Part shown: positions 26,339 to 32,942 of the stretch, in pieces | How the letters are laid out: every line of letters starts with the position of its first letter | Numbering within the stretch: the first letter of the stretch is position 1 | Notes under the pieces: model-generated | What the model was told of the DNA's origin: nothing | The model's database searches: none | The model's input: only the letters and a program-made list of their open reading frames with translations | Assembly (NCBI RefSeq): GCF_003478335.1 | Contig: NZ_QUFB01000032.1 | Location: forward strand, 1 to 32,942 | Origin: Clostridium sp. AM49-4BH | GTDB lineage: Bacteria > Bacillota > Clostridia > Lachnospirales > Lachnospiraceae | Reading direction: 5' to 3' | Length of the DNA stretch: 32,942 nt | Program-made: the position numbers and the translations under genes

Positions 26339-26839
26339 GTGGATAAACAGCTTTTAGAAAAGTTGTACGATGCATATTATCAGGAAATATATTTGTATGT
26401 ATATGCATTGTGCAAAAATCATGAGTGGGCGGCGGATCTGACGCAGGAAACATTTCTGAAAGCACTGCTTTCGCTGGATCAAAGTCATACCAACATGCGG
26501 GCATGGTTATATACGGTGGCGCGCAACCTGTATTATAATGAGGTGTCCAAAAACAGACGAGTCATGTATGTGGACGAGTATGAGAACGAAGCGGAAGATA
26601 GGGCAAATATACCATTAGAAAATATTCTGTCGAAAGAAAGAAATCGCCTGTTGTATCATGCGATTGAGCATTTGCCGGAGCGGCAGCGAGAGATTGTTAT
26701 GATGCAGTATTTTGGAGGCTTGGGACAAAAAGAAATTGCTAAGGTGCTTCACATGACACCGGAAAATGTAAGGGTGTCGGCGCATCGTGCTAAGAAGCAG
26801 ATGAAAAATTATATGGAGGGACAGGGTTATGAACTATAG
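26339..26839 (+). CDS. ECF-family RNA polymerase sigma factor
   Basis: 166-residue alternative sigma factor. Region 2 (YQEIYLYVYALCKNHEWAAD, LTQETFLKALLS, MRAWLYTVARNL) and region 4 (HLPERQREIVMMQYFGGL, GQKEIAKVLHMTPENVRVSA) are complete. The start is GTG 26339, with AAAGGAGGGGGAG ending 9 bases upstream. Its stop overlaps the next gene by 11 bases, so sigma factor and regulator are translationally coupled. The partner's architecture implies control by an envelope signal. Confidence 0.95.
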   Translation: MDKQLLEKLYDAYYQEIYLYVYALCKNHEWAADLTQETFLKALLSLDQSHTNMRAWLYTVARNLYYNEVSKNRRVMYVDEYENEAEDRANIPLENILSKERNRLLYHAIEHLPERQREIVMMQYFGGLGQKEIAKVLHMTPENVRVSAHRAKKQMKNYMEGQGYEL

Positions 26840-28148
26840 GGAATTATTGCAAAAATATAAGGCAGGGGAATTGCCGGAAGAACAGCGCAAACAGGTACGC
26901 CAAGACATTGAGAAACAGGATGCGATCAGCGAGTATTTGTTTGATAATGAGGAGATGGAGTTTGAGGAACAGGTAGAACAGGACGGGGGTCAAACTACCG
27001 AAAGTACAGATGGAAGTGTGCCGAAAGACGGACAAAACGTCAATATTGTGGGTGCTGCAGTGCCAAAAGACGGACAGAGAACCCATGTCATAGAGGGCAC
27101 AGTGCCAAAAGACGGACATGAGGCAGAGTTTACTAAGCTGATCAGGCGGGCAATACGCCGTACATTTATTAAGTATGGTGTTATTACCGGAGTGATCGTT
27201 ATAGGAATTGTATGTTTCTTGGTGTTTGCACTTCCAGAGATCCAGGATGCCATGTATTATGATCCAAATAAAATTGTCGGCACAGAAGAGGGAAATAAAA
27301 CCAATCAATTGTCCTTGGACATGTCCGTGTATTCAGAGTTGTTTTTGCCGGAGAACTATCGCGATTCTGCGGCCGCAACAGGAAGCGGCTATGGTAATTA
27401 TGACATCGTGATCAACCAGACGAGCTCCCACAATGGCATTTTTGAGTACGTGGGAGGAAGGATCACGAAAAATGATATGGTTCTGTATAATCCCAATATT
27501 GTACAAAAACCATTCTCAAATGTTTTTTATCCACCAAGCGAGATGACGACAGCCAGTGCGGAGACGCCGGAAGGGATTGCCGGAACGAAGAAAGAAGTAT
27601 TTGATGAGCTGTCTAAGTTGGAGGATGAAAAAATGTACCATGCCTATGTCAGCTTGGATAAAGTATATTCATTTTCTGAATTCAAAGCATTGGCGGAAAA
27701 GAATGATCTTGAGCCGACCTGGTGTGCGATCAGTGTAAAAAATAAAGACCAAACGGAAAGCAAATATACAACGTACAATACAGGAAATATAGGATTTCGT
27801 ATGTACACCAGTTGCAGCAGTCTTGCCTTTGACCAAAAAAAATATCCGCTGCTGACAGTATTTTCACTTGCTGAGCAGGAATCCGCCAAGAAAAATGTTT
27901 TGGAGGAAAAAGATGTTACCAAACACATGACAAGTATGTTACAATATTTGCAAGATAACGATGACATTGTGAAAATGATCGAGAACGATCAGGGCACTGG
28001 GAAAACGGATTATGCTTCGATGATTGATAGTATTCAGAAAGATGGTTTGTATATTTATGGATATTATGTGGAAGATATCGGTAAGGAACTGAAGAAGTTA
28101 AAAGATATTGGCAATGTATCATATGTGTACACGACCGAAATGATATAA
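26829..28148 (+). CDS. membrane anti-sigma/sigma-factor regulator with VPKDG repeats
   Basis: 439-residue one-helix membrane protein. The N-terminal segment (YRELLQKYKAGELPEEQRKQ) is a short cytoplasmic regulator domain, and TM is at about 115-135. The extracytoplasmic part resembles sigma-factor-regulator N/C domains of Firmicutes. Between the N-terminal domain and TM, VPKDG occurs three times (64-68, 78-82, 92-96) with an exact 14-residue period. The 11-base overlap with the sigma gene supports its role as a partner that holds the sigma factor at the membrane. The last stop overlaps the next ATG (TAATG). Confidence 0.85.
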   Translation: MNYRELLQKYKAGELPEEQRKQVRQDIEKQDAISEYLFDNEEMEFEEQVEQDGGQTTESTDGSVPKDGQNVNIVGAAVPKDGQRTHVIEGTVPKDGHEAEFTKLIRRAIRRTFIKYGVITGVIVIGIVCFLVFALPEIQDAMYYDPNKIVGTEEGNKTNQLSLDMSVYSELFLPENYRDSAAATGSGYGNYDIVINQTSSHNGIFEYVGGRITKNDMVLYNPNIVQKPFSNVFYPPSEMTTASAETPEGIAGTKKEVFDELSKLEDEKMYHAYVSLDKVYSFSEFKALAEKNDLEPTWCAISVKNKDQTESKYTTYNTGNIGFRMYTSCSSLAFDQKKYPLLTVFSLAEQESAKKNVLEEKDVTKHMTSMLQYLQDNDDIVKMIENDQGTGKTDYASMIDSIQKDGLYIYGYYVEDIGKELKKLKDIGNVSYVYTTEMI

Positions 28149-28645
28149 TGAGCCTCAGTGTGCAATTATTAGAATATAGCAGCAATCCTACGAATGAAGG
28201 GTGGCAGCATAGTCTGACAGTGCCGCGCGAGCTTCGCTATCATAATGGGAAAATTTATCAATTACCTATCCGTGAATTGGGACAGCTAAGGAAAAAAGAA
28301 ATCTTGCCGGAAAAGGAATCATATGTACTGGATAATGGTTGCGGAGAGCTGATCTTTGACGGAATCGCCGGTTCATCGTCGGCTGCTATTTGTGTGCAGA
28401 TCGGCACCGGATGCTCGTTATTCTATGAGAAAGGGCTTGTTACATTACAGTTTACTGATGATAGTGGTGCCGGGCGTGGTAAACGCGTGGCGAGGTGCGA
28501 GGCAGTTCATAAAATCCAGATTTTAATGGATGTTTCTATCTTAGAGATTTATATCAATGATGGTGAGATTGTGATGACCAGCCGTATCTTTTTTCCGGAG
28601 AAAGCTGCAACAGTACGATTTTTGGGACAGGCTGAAATGATTTAG
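28148..28645 (+). pseudogene. GH32 sucrose-6-phosphate hydrolase, C-terminal remnant
   Basis: 165 residues that match only the C-terminal beta-sandwich of family 32 glycoside hydrolases: GWQHSLTVPRELRYHNGKIY, QLPIRELGQLR, and near the end IQILMDVSILEIYINDGEIV and MTSRIFFPE. The five-bladed propeller with the catalytic nucleophile and acid/base is missing, so it cannot hydrolyse sucrose. The ORF begins with an ATG that overlaps the preceding stop, so it may be translated through coupling with the sigma regulator. A deletion fusion is the likely origin. Confidence 0.8.
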
Positions 28646-28684
28646 GCATGGCAGCTGTGATGATCGGATCCTTGTGCAGTTTTT

Positions 28685-28721
28685 ACCACACATGGGAGAT
28701 GTGCCCGCAAATATGTGTGGT
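28685..28721 (+). other. 9-bp hairpin in the gap before ddh
   Basis: ACCACACAT (28685-28693) and ATGTGTGGT (28713-28721) are perfect inverted repeats with a 19-nt loop and only three further T bases. It may be a weak terminator for the sigma-regulator operon. The rest of 28646-28888 shows no gene. Confidence 0.4.
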
Positions 28722-28811
28722 TTATATGAAGTATGGGGAAGTGGCAGAAATATGGTTAAGTTGAAAGAGCGTGGTGATGAGTGGGGGAGTTCTTTCTGCT
28801 GAGGAGATACG

Positions 28812-28840
28812 TTGAAAATTTGGGAGAGATGTATTACACT
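28812..28840 (+). promoter_or_regulatory. candidate ddh promoter
   Basis: TTGAAA (28812-28817), 17-base spacer, TACACT (28835-28840), 60 bases before the ddh start. The -10 matches consensus at four of six positions. Confidence 0.45.
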
Positions 28841-28900
28841 GGAAATGTGTGCGATAGTGCATACTTCGCAACATAAAATTATATAGAAATGGGGATTAAT

Positions 28901-29887
28901 ATGAGTATTCGAATTGGAATTTTAGGCTATGGTAATCTGGGACGTGGTGTAGAGTGTGCGATCCGTCAGAATGATGACATGGAGCTGGTTGCTGTTTTTA
29001 CACGAAGAGACCCATCGCAGGTATCTATTTTGACCGATAGCGCAACTGTTTGTAAGGTTGATGAGATAACGGATTGGAAAGACAAAATTGACGTGATGAT
29101 TTTGTGTGGTGGAAGTGCTACTGATCTGCCGGAGCAGACACCGAAGTATGCACAGTATTTTAATGTGATTGACAGCTTTGATACACATGCGCGTATTCCA
29201 GAGCATTTCGCTGACGTGGACAAGGCAGCAGCGGATAGCAAACATGTTGCTGTGATTTCAGTTGGCTGGGATCCGGGAATGTTTTCGTTGAATCGCTTGT
29301 ATGGAAATGCAATTCTTACAGAGGGTAAAGACTATACGTTTTGGGGCAAGGGTGTCAGCCAGGGACATTCTGATGCGATTCGCCGTATTGATGGCGTTAA
29401 AGATGCAAAGCAGTATACGATCCCGGTAGAAAGTGCATTAGAGGCAGTTCGTGCCGGGGAAAATCCTGAGCTTACAACGAGACAGAAACATACCCGAGAG
29501 TGTTTTGTAGTATTAGAAGATGGTGCAGATGCTGCGAAAGTTGAGCAGGAGATTAAGACAATGCCGAACTATTTCGCAGATTATGATACAACAGTGCACT
29601 TTATTAGCGAGGAAGAATTAAAGAAAAATCATAGTGGTATTCCTCATGGCGGTTTTGTATTGCGTAGTGGTGTGACCGGCTGGAATAAAGAAAATAAGCA
29701 TCTCATTGAGTATAGCTTAAAATTAGATTCCAATCCGGAATTTACATCTAGTGTACTTGTTGCTTATGCTAGAGCTGCTTATCGCATGGCAGAGCAGGGA
29801 CAGTTTGGCTGCAAGACAGTATTTGATATTCCACCGGCATACTTAAGCAGTATGAGTGGTGAAGAATTACGTGCGAAAATGCTGTAA
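28901..29887 (+). CDS. ddh: meso-diaminopimelate dehydrogenase
   Basis: Single-step NADPH-dependent route from tetrahydrodipicolinate to meso-diaminopimelate, supplying peptidoglycan and lysine. ATG 28901 gives MSIRIGILGYGNLGRGVECA, the standard dinucleotide-binding start, and 328 residues, the family length. An in-frame ATG at 28889 adds four residues and lacks a better site. Conserved parts: VAVFTRRDPSQ, CGGSATDLPEQ, FDTHARIPEH, SVGWDPGMFSLNRLYGNAIL and KGVSQGHSDAIRRIDGVKDA. Stands alone, with a probable promoter upstream and tRNA-Leu downstream. Confidence 0.95.
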   Translation: MSIRIGILGYGNLGRGVECAIRQNDDMELVAVFTRRDPSQVSILTDSATVCKVDEITDWKDKIDVMILCGGSATDLPEQTPKYAQYFNVIDSFDTHARIPEHFADVDKAAADSKHVAVISVGWDPGMFSLNRLYGNAILTEGKDYTFWGKGVSQGHSDAIRRIDGVKDAKQYTIPVESALEAVRAGENPELTTRQKHTRECFVVLEDGADAAKVEQEIKTMPNYFADYDTTVHFISEEELKKNHSGIPHGGFVLRSGVTGWNKENKHLIEYSLKLDSNPEFTSSVLVAYARAAYRMAEQGQFGCKTVFDIPPAYLSSMSGEELRAKML

Positions 29888-30020
29888 TTGTATAACAGAC
29901 GCGAGTTGTTGGATTAGATACGCCGTGATAGATTGGGACAAGACGAGTCAACAATTGAATTATGATTCGTTGTGATTCGATGAGTCGTAGATGGAAATGT
30001 GAATTGTGGGACTGTACCAG

Positions 30021-30049
30021 TTGCAATTTTATTTCAAATGTGATATTAT
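30021..30049 (+). promoter_or_regulatory. candidate tRNA promoter
   Basis: TTGCAA (30021-30026), 17 bases, TATTAT (30044-30049) with an extended TGA just before the -10. A 10-bp hairpin begins at 30051, near the expected start site, which is unusual. Confidence 0.45.
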
Positions 30050-30050
30050 C

Positions 30051-30087
30051 AGACTTGCGCTGTGAAAAAGCGGGCGCAGGTCTGTTT
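30051..30087 (+). terminator. terminator-like hairpin downstream of ddh
   Basis: AGACTTGCGC (30051-30060) pairs with GCGCAGGTCT (30074-30083) over ten positions with one G-T wobble, 13-nt loop, then GTTTT. It could end ddh transcription, or be the 5' leader of the tRNA transcript if the promoter at 30021-30049 is real. Confidence 0.45.
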
Positions 30088-30127
30088 TGCAATCTGTTAT
30101 TGTTAGGAAACAGAGCAAAATTAATAT

Positions 30128-30209
30128 GCGGATATGGCGGAATTGGCAGACGCGCTAGATTTAGGTTCTAGTGTCAACAGACGTGCAGGTTCAACTCCTG
30201 TTATCCGCA
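30128..30209 (+). tRNA. tRNA-Leu (anticodon UAG)
   Basis: Complete cloverleaf. The acceptor GCGGATA (30128-30134) pairs with TATCCGC (30202-30208), A as discriminator. The anticodon stem CTAGA/TCTAG holds the loop TTTAGGT with anticodon TAG at 30162-30164. A long variable arm, the class II feature of tRNA-Leu, follows, then the GGTTCAACTCC T-arm. CCA is not encoded. Confidence 0.96.
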
Positions 30210-30217
30210 TTATTAAA

Positions 30218-30258
30218 ACAAGTCTCATGGAAGAATGATTCCATGAGACTTGTTTTTT
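30218..30258. terminator. intrinsic terminator after tRNA-Leu
   Basis: A perfect 15-bp stem (30218-30232 with 30239-30253), 6-nt loop, and a T-run to 30258. AAAA before the left arm makes it usable from both strands. Confidence 0.9.
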
Positions 30259-30296
30259 GTATTCTAGAAGACTGTTTACCTCATATGATATAAAAA

Positions 30297-30397
30297 TCTA
30301 CCCCGTGAGCCCGAAATGTCGGAGCAGGGTAGAGAAATCAAGACAAAGATAGCTGAGAAATCTATCCTGCGAGCCCGAAACGCTGGAGCAGGGTAGA
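30297..30397. repeat. palindromic repeat array A (two 37-nt palindromes, 64-bp period)
   Basis: Units 30297-30333 and 30361-30397 start with TCTACCCC or TCTATCCT and end with GCAGGGTAGA; both contain GAGCCCGAAA in the middle. The spacer is 27 nt and starts GAAATCAAGA. The array lies 11 bases from the end of the flavoprotein gene. The same 64-bp period recurs at the right edge of the window. Confidence 0.85.
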
Positions 30398-30408
30398 TGT
30401 ATAACATT

Positions 30409-31386
30409 TTAGATCCTTGCAGTAAGATATTTTTCGGCACTGATTGCTGCATTGGCGCCATCTGCCGCGGCTGTTATAATCTGGCGATTTTCTTTGCTGC
30501 GTACATCGCCTGCTGCAAAAAAATTGTCCAGGGATGTGCGTCCGTTTTCGTCAGCAACAATATATCCCTGTTCGTTTAATGGTACAATGCCTTGCAGTAT
30601 ATCTGTTGCGGGCTGTCTGCCAACGGCAACAAAAACGCCAGATACCGGAATATCAGATGTTTTAGAAAGTGTCTCGTTCGGAATATCAGATATTTTGTGA
30701 AGTGTCTCGTTCGGAATAGTAGAATTATTTGTTTCGACCTGCACAGCGAATACCCCCATTGCCTCTTCGCCGATGATCTTTGTTACTTTTGCAGGGGTGA
30801 TAATGTGGACATTTTTTTTGCTTTTCAAGTTGGTCAGCGATTCTGTATTTGCACGGAATGAGTTTTGGCGATGAATTAAATAGACTTTGTGACAGAGATC
30901 GGATAAATATAATGCGTCGCCGACTGCTGTGTTGCCACCACCAATTACCGCCACATCTTTTCCTGTATAAAAAGTGCCATCACAGGTAGCACAGTACGAA
31001 ACGCCTTTTCCGATAAGAGCTTCCTCGCCAAAAACATTTAAATGGCGATGGGAGGCACCTGCCGCATAGATCACGGTTTTACTTTGGATGCAAGATCCAT
31101 CTTTGGCATATATTTTCCAGCATGCATCAGTTCGTTCTAACTTTATTGCTTCGCTTTCCTGAAATCTTACGCCGCATGCTTCTGCGTGTGTACGAAATTG
31201 CATTCCCAGTTCGAAACCGCGAATGGACGAAAATCCTAAATAATTATTAATGCAGTCAGCTTCTGCAATCTGTCCAACTCCGTGAGAAATTTTTTCGATA
31301 ACAAGAACGTCTAAACCGGACCGCGAACCGTATATGGCAGCAGATAGCCCCGCCGGACCACTGCCAATAATTACTATATCTAACAT
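30409..31386 (-). CDS. thioredoxin-reductase-like flavoprotein
   Basis: FAD/NAD(P)H disulfide reductase of the TrxB family. ATG 31386 (MLDIVIIGSGPAGLSAA) is preferred over 31446 because GAGAGG lies about 6 bases upstream. 325 residues. The FAD motif is GSGPAG, the redox-active CATC is C132-C135 (YCATCDGTF), and the NAD(P) motif is GGGNTAVGDA. The C-terminal FAD part has GVFVAVGRQP and FFAAGDVR. Residues 224-246 contain an 11-residue repeat (IPNETLHKISD, IPNETLSKTSD), an insertion where relatives have a short turn. No thioredoxin gene is adjacent, so the electron acceptor is unknown. Confidence 0.9.
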   Translation of the reverse strand: MLDIVIIGSGPAGLSAAIYGSRSGLDVLVIEKISHGVGQIAEADCINNYLGFSSIRGFELGMQFRTHAEACGVRFQESEAIKLERTDACWKIYAKDGSCIQSKTVIYAAGASHRHLNVFGEEALIGKGVSYCATCDGTFYTGKDVAVIGGGNTAVGDALYLSDLCHKVYLIHRQNSFRANTESLTNLKSKKNVHIITPAKVTKIIGEEAMGVFAVQVETNNSTIPNETLHKISDIPNETLSKTSDIPVSGVFVAVGRQPATDILQGIVPLNEQGYIVADENGRTSLDNFFAAGDVRSKENRQIITAAADGANAAISAEKYLTARI

Positions 31387-31620
31387 AATTTGCCTCTCTA
31401 TCACTTTCTTATATATTTTGCACAAAAAAGCCTTGATTTTAGCCATCTGTACAATGGTTAATTAAGTTACAAACAATAATAAACTCCTTACATAATCAAT
31501 GTTTGTCGAAATTATGAGCTTCTTTATTTTGCAAAAGAATAGCACACACAAAACGGAATTTCCAAAGCCGGTATTTTTCAAGATTCCCATAATCTCAAGA
31601 ATAGTATTTCAAATCAAAAT

Positions 31621-32286
31621 TAATTTATTCAAACCTCCCATACCTCATTATCTCACACGACCACATATTGCTTATTATGTCAAAAAACTAATAGCTATTT
31701 TGCAGCCAACAAGGTAAATTATCCTGCCATCAAAAAAACTAAAGCAATTACTGCAGAACGCAGAGTTTTTATGTGATTTCTTATTTTGTTAAGTCTCTGA
31801 TGAATACATGCCTGAAGGATTGTCTGAGATGTCCCGGTTTAGCAAGGTATCATCCATTTTTGGACGGGACGCTTTCGCTACGATGCGCTACGTCACGTTA
31901 CTTAATGTCTCTGAAATACGAGACATAAGTAACGACGAGCGCAAAGTCCCTTTCAAAAATGATGAACACCTTGCTTCCGGGACCTCGAGTTTCCGAAAGG
32001 CATGTAAATCAATCATCAGAGACAACAAAATCTAGAAATCACTTTGAAAAAGAGCAAAACCAGCGTTTTGCTCTACAAGAATTGCTAAAGCAATTCTTGG
32101 CGATGTCACGCTACATAACAGCAATTTCCTAATAATTGAAAACTAATTGCGGCAAAGCAATTGCTATAGTTTCTTGATGGCAGGATTCACTATATAGCGG
32201 CTGCAAAATATAATTAGACCACCGACATAATAAGCAATATGTGGTTCTTACAGTAACTTCCGGTATGGGAAGTTTTAGTAATTTAT
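31621..32286. mobile_element. long imperfect palindromic element, possible 8-bp target duplication
   Basis: Arms pair over most of their length. Outer ends are AAACCTCCCATACC (31631-31644) and GGTATGGGAAGTTT (32262-32275). A perfect 22-nt match joins 31660-31681 to 32224-32245, TATTTTGCAGCC (31696-31707) to 32199-32210, ATCCTGCCATCAA (31721-31733) to 32174-32186, and GTGATTTCT (31773-31781) to 32034-32042. The centre is a 15/14-nt hairpin around 31912-31919. TAATTTAT flanks both ends (31621-31628, 32279-32286). The right arm carries an extra segment with two small hairpins. No credible protein is encoded. It fits a fold-back or MITE-like non-autonomous element. Confidence 0.75.
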
Positions 32287-32354
32287 ACGCTGAGTGATCC
32301 ATGGTTGATATTTGTTACTATAACAGCAGATTTTGAAAAGAAGAATGACAGGGG

Positions 32355-32382
32355 CTTGTTACACTAGAACTGTACTTATAAT
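32355..32382 (+). promoter_or_regulatory. candidate lipoprotein promoter
   Basis: CTTGTT (32355-32360) or TTGTTA (32356-32361) with a 16- or 15-base spacer to TATAAT (32377-32382), about 25 bases before the ATG. The segment TTACACT upstream also appears before ddh. Confidence 0.4.
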
Positions 32383-32407
32383 TTTTGTTTAGAAATGGAG
32401 GATAACA

Positions 32408-32794
32408 ATGAAAAGAAAATTTATGTCAATGGGAGTAGCGTTATCAATTTGCATGTGTGCATTATTTGGGACAGGATGTAGCAATCCGGATGTGAATAAT
32501 GCGATCAATGGGGCGGCTTCGTATACGTCAACACAGGGAGAAGTATACAATTTTGCGACCAAGTTGGTAAAGGAACAATTGGATGCACCATCTACGGCAA
32601 TTTTCCCAACATTTGAGAGTTCGTATGTAACGAAGATGGATGGAGATGGTGAATTTGATGAGTGCTATAAAGTGCAATCTTCTGTAGAATGTGAAAATGC
32701 TCTTGGTGGACGTGGAACAATGAATTTCACAGTTCTTGTGGGAATCAAGAAATCCGAAGGGAAAATGTACGGACAGGTGAGAGAATTAAACTAA
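32408..32794 (+). CDS. small lipoprotein of unknown function
   Basis: 128 residues. The signal peptide (KRKFMSMGVALSICMCALF) leads to a lipobox-like GTGC followed by SNPD. The mature part has VKEQLDAPSTAIFPTFES, a pattern seen in several small surface or phage-associated proteins, and a Cys-containing segment (YKVQSSVECENALGGRG). AGAAATGGAGG lies 6 bases before the ATG. It stands alone between the palindromic element and a repeat array. Function unknown. Confidence 0.8.
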   Translation: MKRKFMSMGVALSICMCALFGTGCSNPDVNNAINGAASYTSTQGEVYNFATKLVKEQLDAPSTAIFPTFESSYVTKMDGDGEFDECYKVQSSVECENALGGRGTMNFTVLVGIKKSEGKMYGQVRELN

Positions 32795-32825
32795 AGTGGC
32801 TCGCTGATTTAGACTGGGAGTAGTT

Positions 32826-32942
32826 AAATCTCTACCCTGCCAGCCGAAAACGTAGAGCCAGGGCAGAGAAATCAGGATCTGGCCAGCCGAAATCTCTACC
32901 CTGCCAGCCGAAAACGTAGAGCCAGGGCAGAGAAATCAGGAT
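32826..32942. repeat. palindromic repeat array B (64-bp period, runs off the right edge)
   Basis: Bases 32826-32878 and 32890-32942 are identical over 53 positions. Each holds a 37-nt palindrome starting TCTACCCTGC and ending CAGGGCAGA (32831-32867, and 32895-32931). Spacer and period (27 nt, 64 bp) equal those of array A, and the spacer again starts GAAATCA. The array begins about 36 bases after the lipoprotein stop and probably continues past the window. Confidence 0.88.

Noticed and set aside
29962..30171. A 69-codon ORF that runs into tRNA-Leu.
   Set aside because: It overlaps a certain tRNA gene, has no ribosome binding site and has low-complexity, Cys/Arg-rich translation.
31808..32035. 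A 75-codon ORF inside the large palindrome.
   Set aside because: It spans the hairpin centre, has no ribosome binding site, and its sequence is explained by the inverted arms.
30297..32942. The evenly spaced palindromes looked like short CRISPR arrays.
   Set aside because: Spacers are similar between and within arrays, the repeats are strongly palindromic over 37 nt, and no cas gene is nearby.

Overview
The window reads as chromosome of a motile, low-to-mid GC Firmicute, most likely a Lachnospiraceae-type Clostridium. The evidence is a set of Gram-positive housekeeping genes (uvrC, hprK, pth, mfd, a PrsA-like foldase lipoprotein), chemotaxis proteins (two methyl-accepting receptors and a CheX-type phosphatase), AGGAGG-type ribosome binding sites and meso-diaminopimelate dehydrogenase. 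The family assignment is inferred from protein style and gene order; no 16S or marker search was possible.

Layout. Bases 1-12024 are a dense plus-strand block: a receptor open at the left edge, uvrC, hprK, a degenerate HD-GYP-like protein, pth, mfd, a foldase lipoprotein and cheX. Bases 12028-14887 hold a SpoU-type RNA methyltransferase broken by a 1-nt frameshift, a CobW/COG0523 GTPase with a long His/Cys-rich metal-binding loop, and a second P-loop GTPase fused to a YcgQ/DUF1980-like domain, also broken by a 1-nt frameshift. Bases 14961-17755 hold a minus-strand AI-2E-family membrane protein and a divergent MATE exporter. Between them lie an intrinsic terminator, a candidate 30-codon gene and an operator-like inverted repeat.

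Bases 17853-21397 are a decay zone: a VanZ 5' fragment joined to an EamA 3' fragment, a second receptor with a sigma-28-like promoter element, an aminotransferase with two internal deletions, and a small mobile-element-like ORF whose ribosome binding site lies in a strong hairpin. A cupin gene and a minus-strand VanY-type carboxypeptidase then meet over a 17-bp bidirectional terminator. Bases 22749-25916 are a minus-strand response regulator / histidine kinase / exported protein operon. An almost identical 18-bp element (16/18) lies upstream of both this operon and the carboxypeptidase gene, which suggests one regulon.

Bases 26339-28148 hold an ECF sigma factor and its membrane regulator, followed by the orphan C-terminal domain of a GH32 sucrose hydrolase. 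Bases 28901-31386 hold ddh, tRNA-Leu(UAG) and a thioredoxin-reductase-like flavoprotein. The right end is rich in repeats: 37-nt palindromes at a 64-bp period occur on both sides of a roughly 645-bp imperfect palindrome. That palindrome has a possible 8-bp target duplication, and one segment is shared (29/30) with a site upstream of the ECF sigma gene. A small lipoprotein gene closes the window.

The most notable items are the large palindromic element and its relative, the two 64-bp-period arrays, the candidate regulator/VanY regulon with its triplicated regulator 3' end, and the frameshifted metallochaperone-like GTPase pair.
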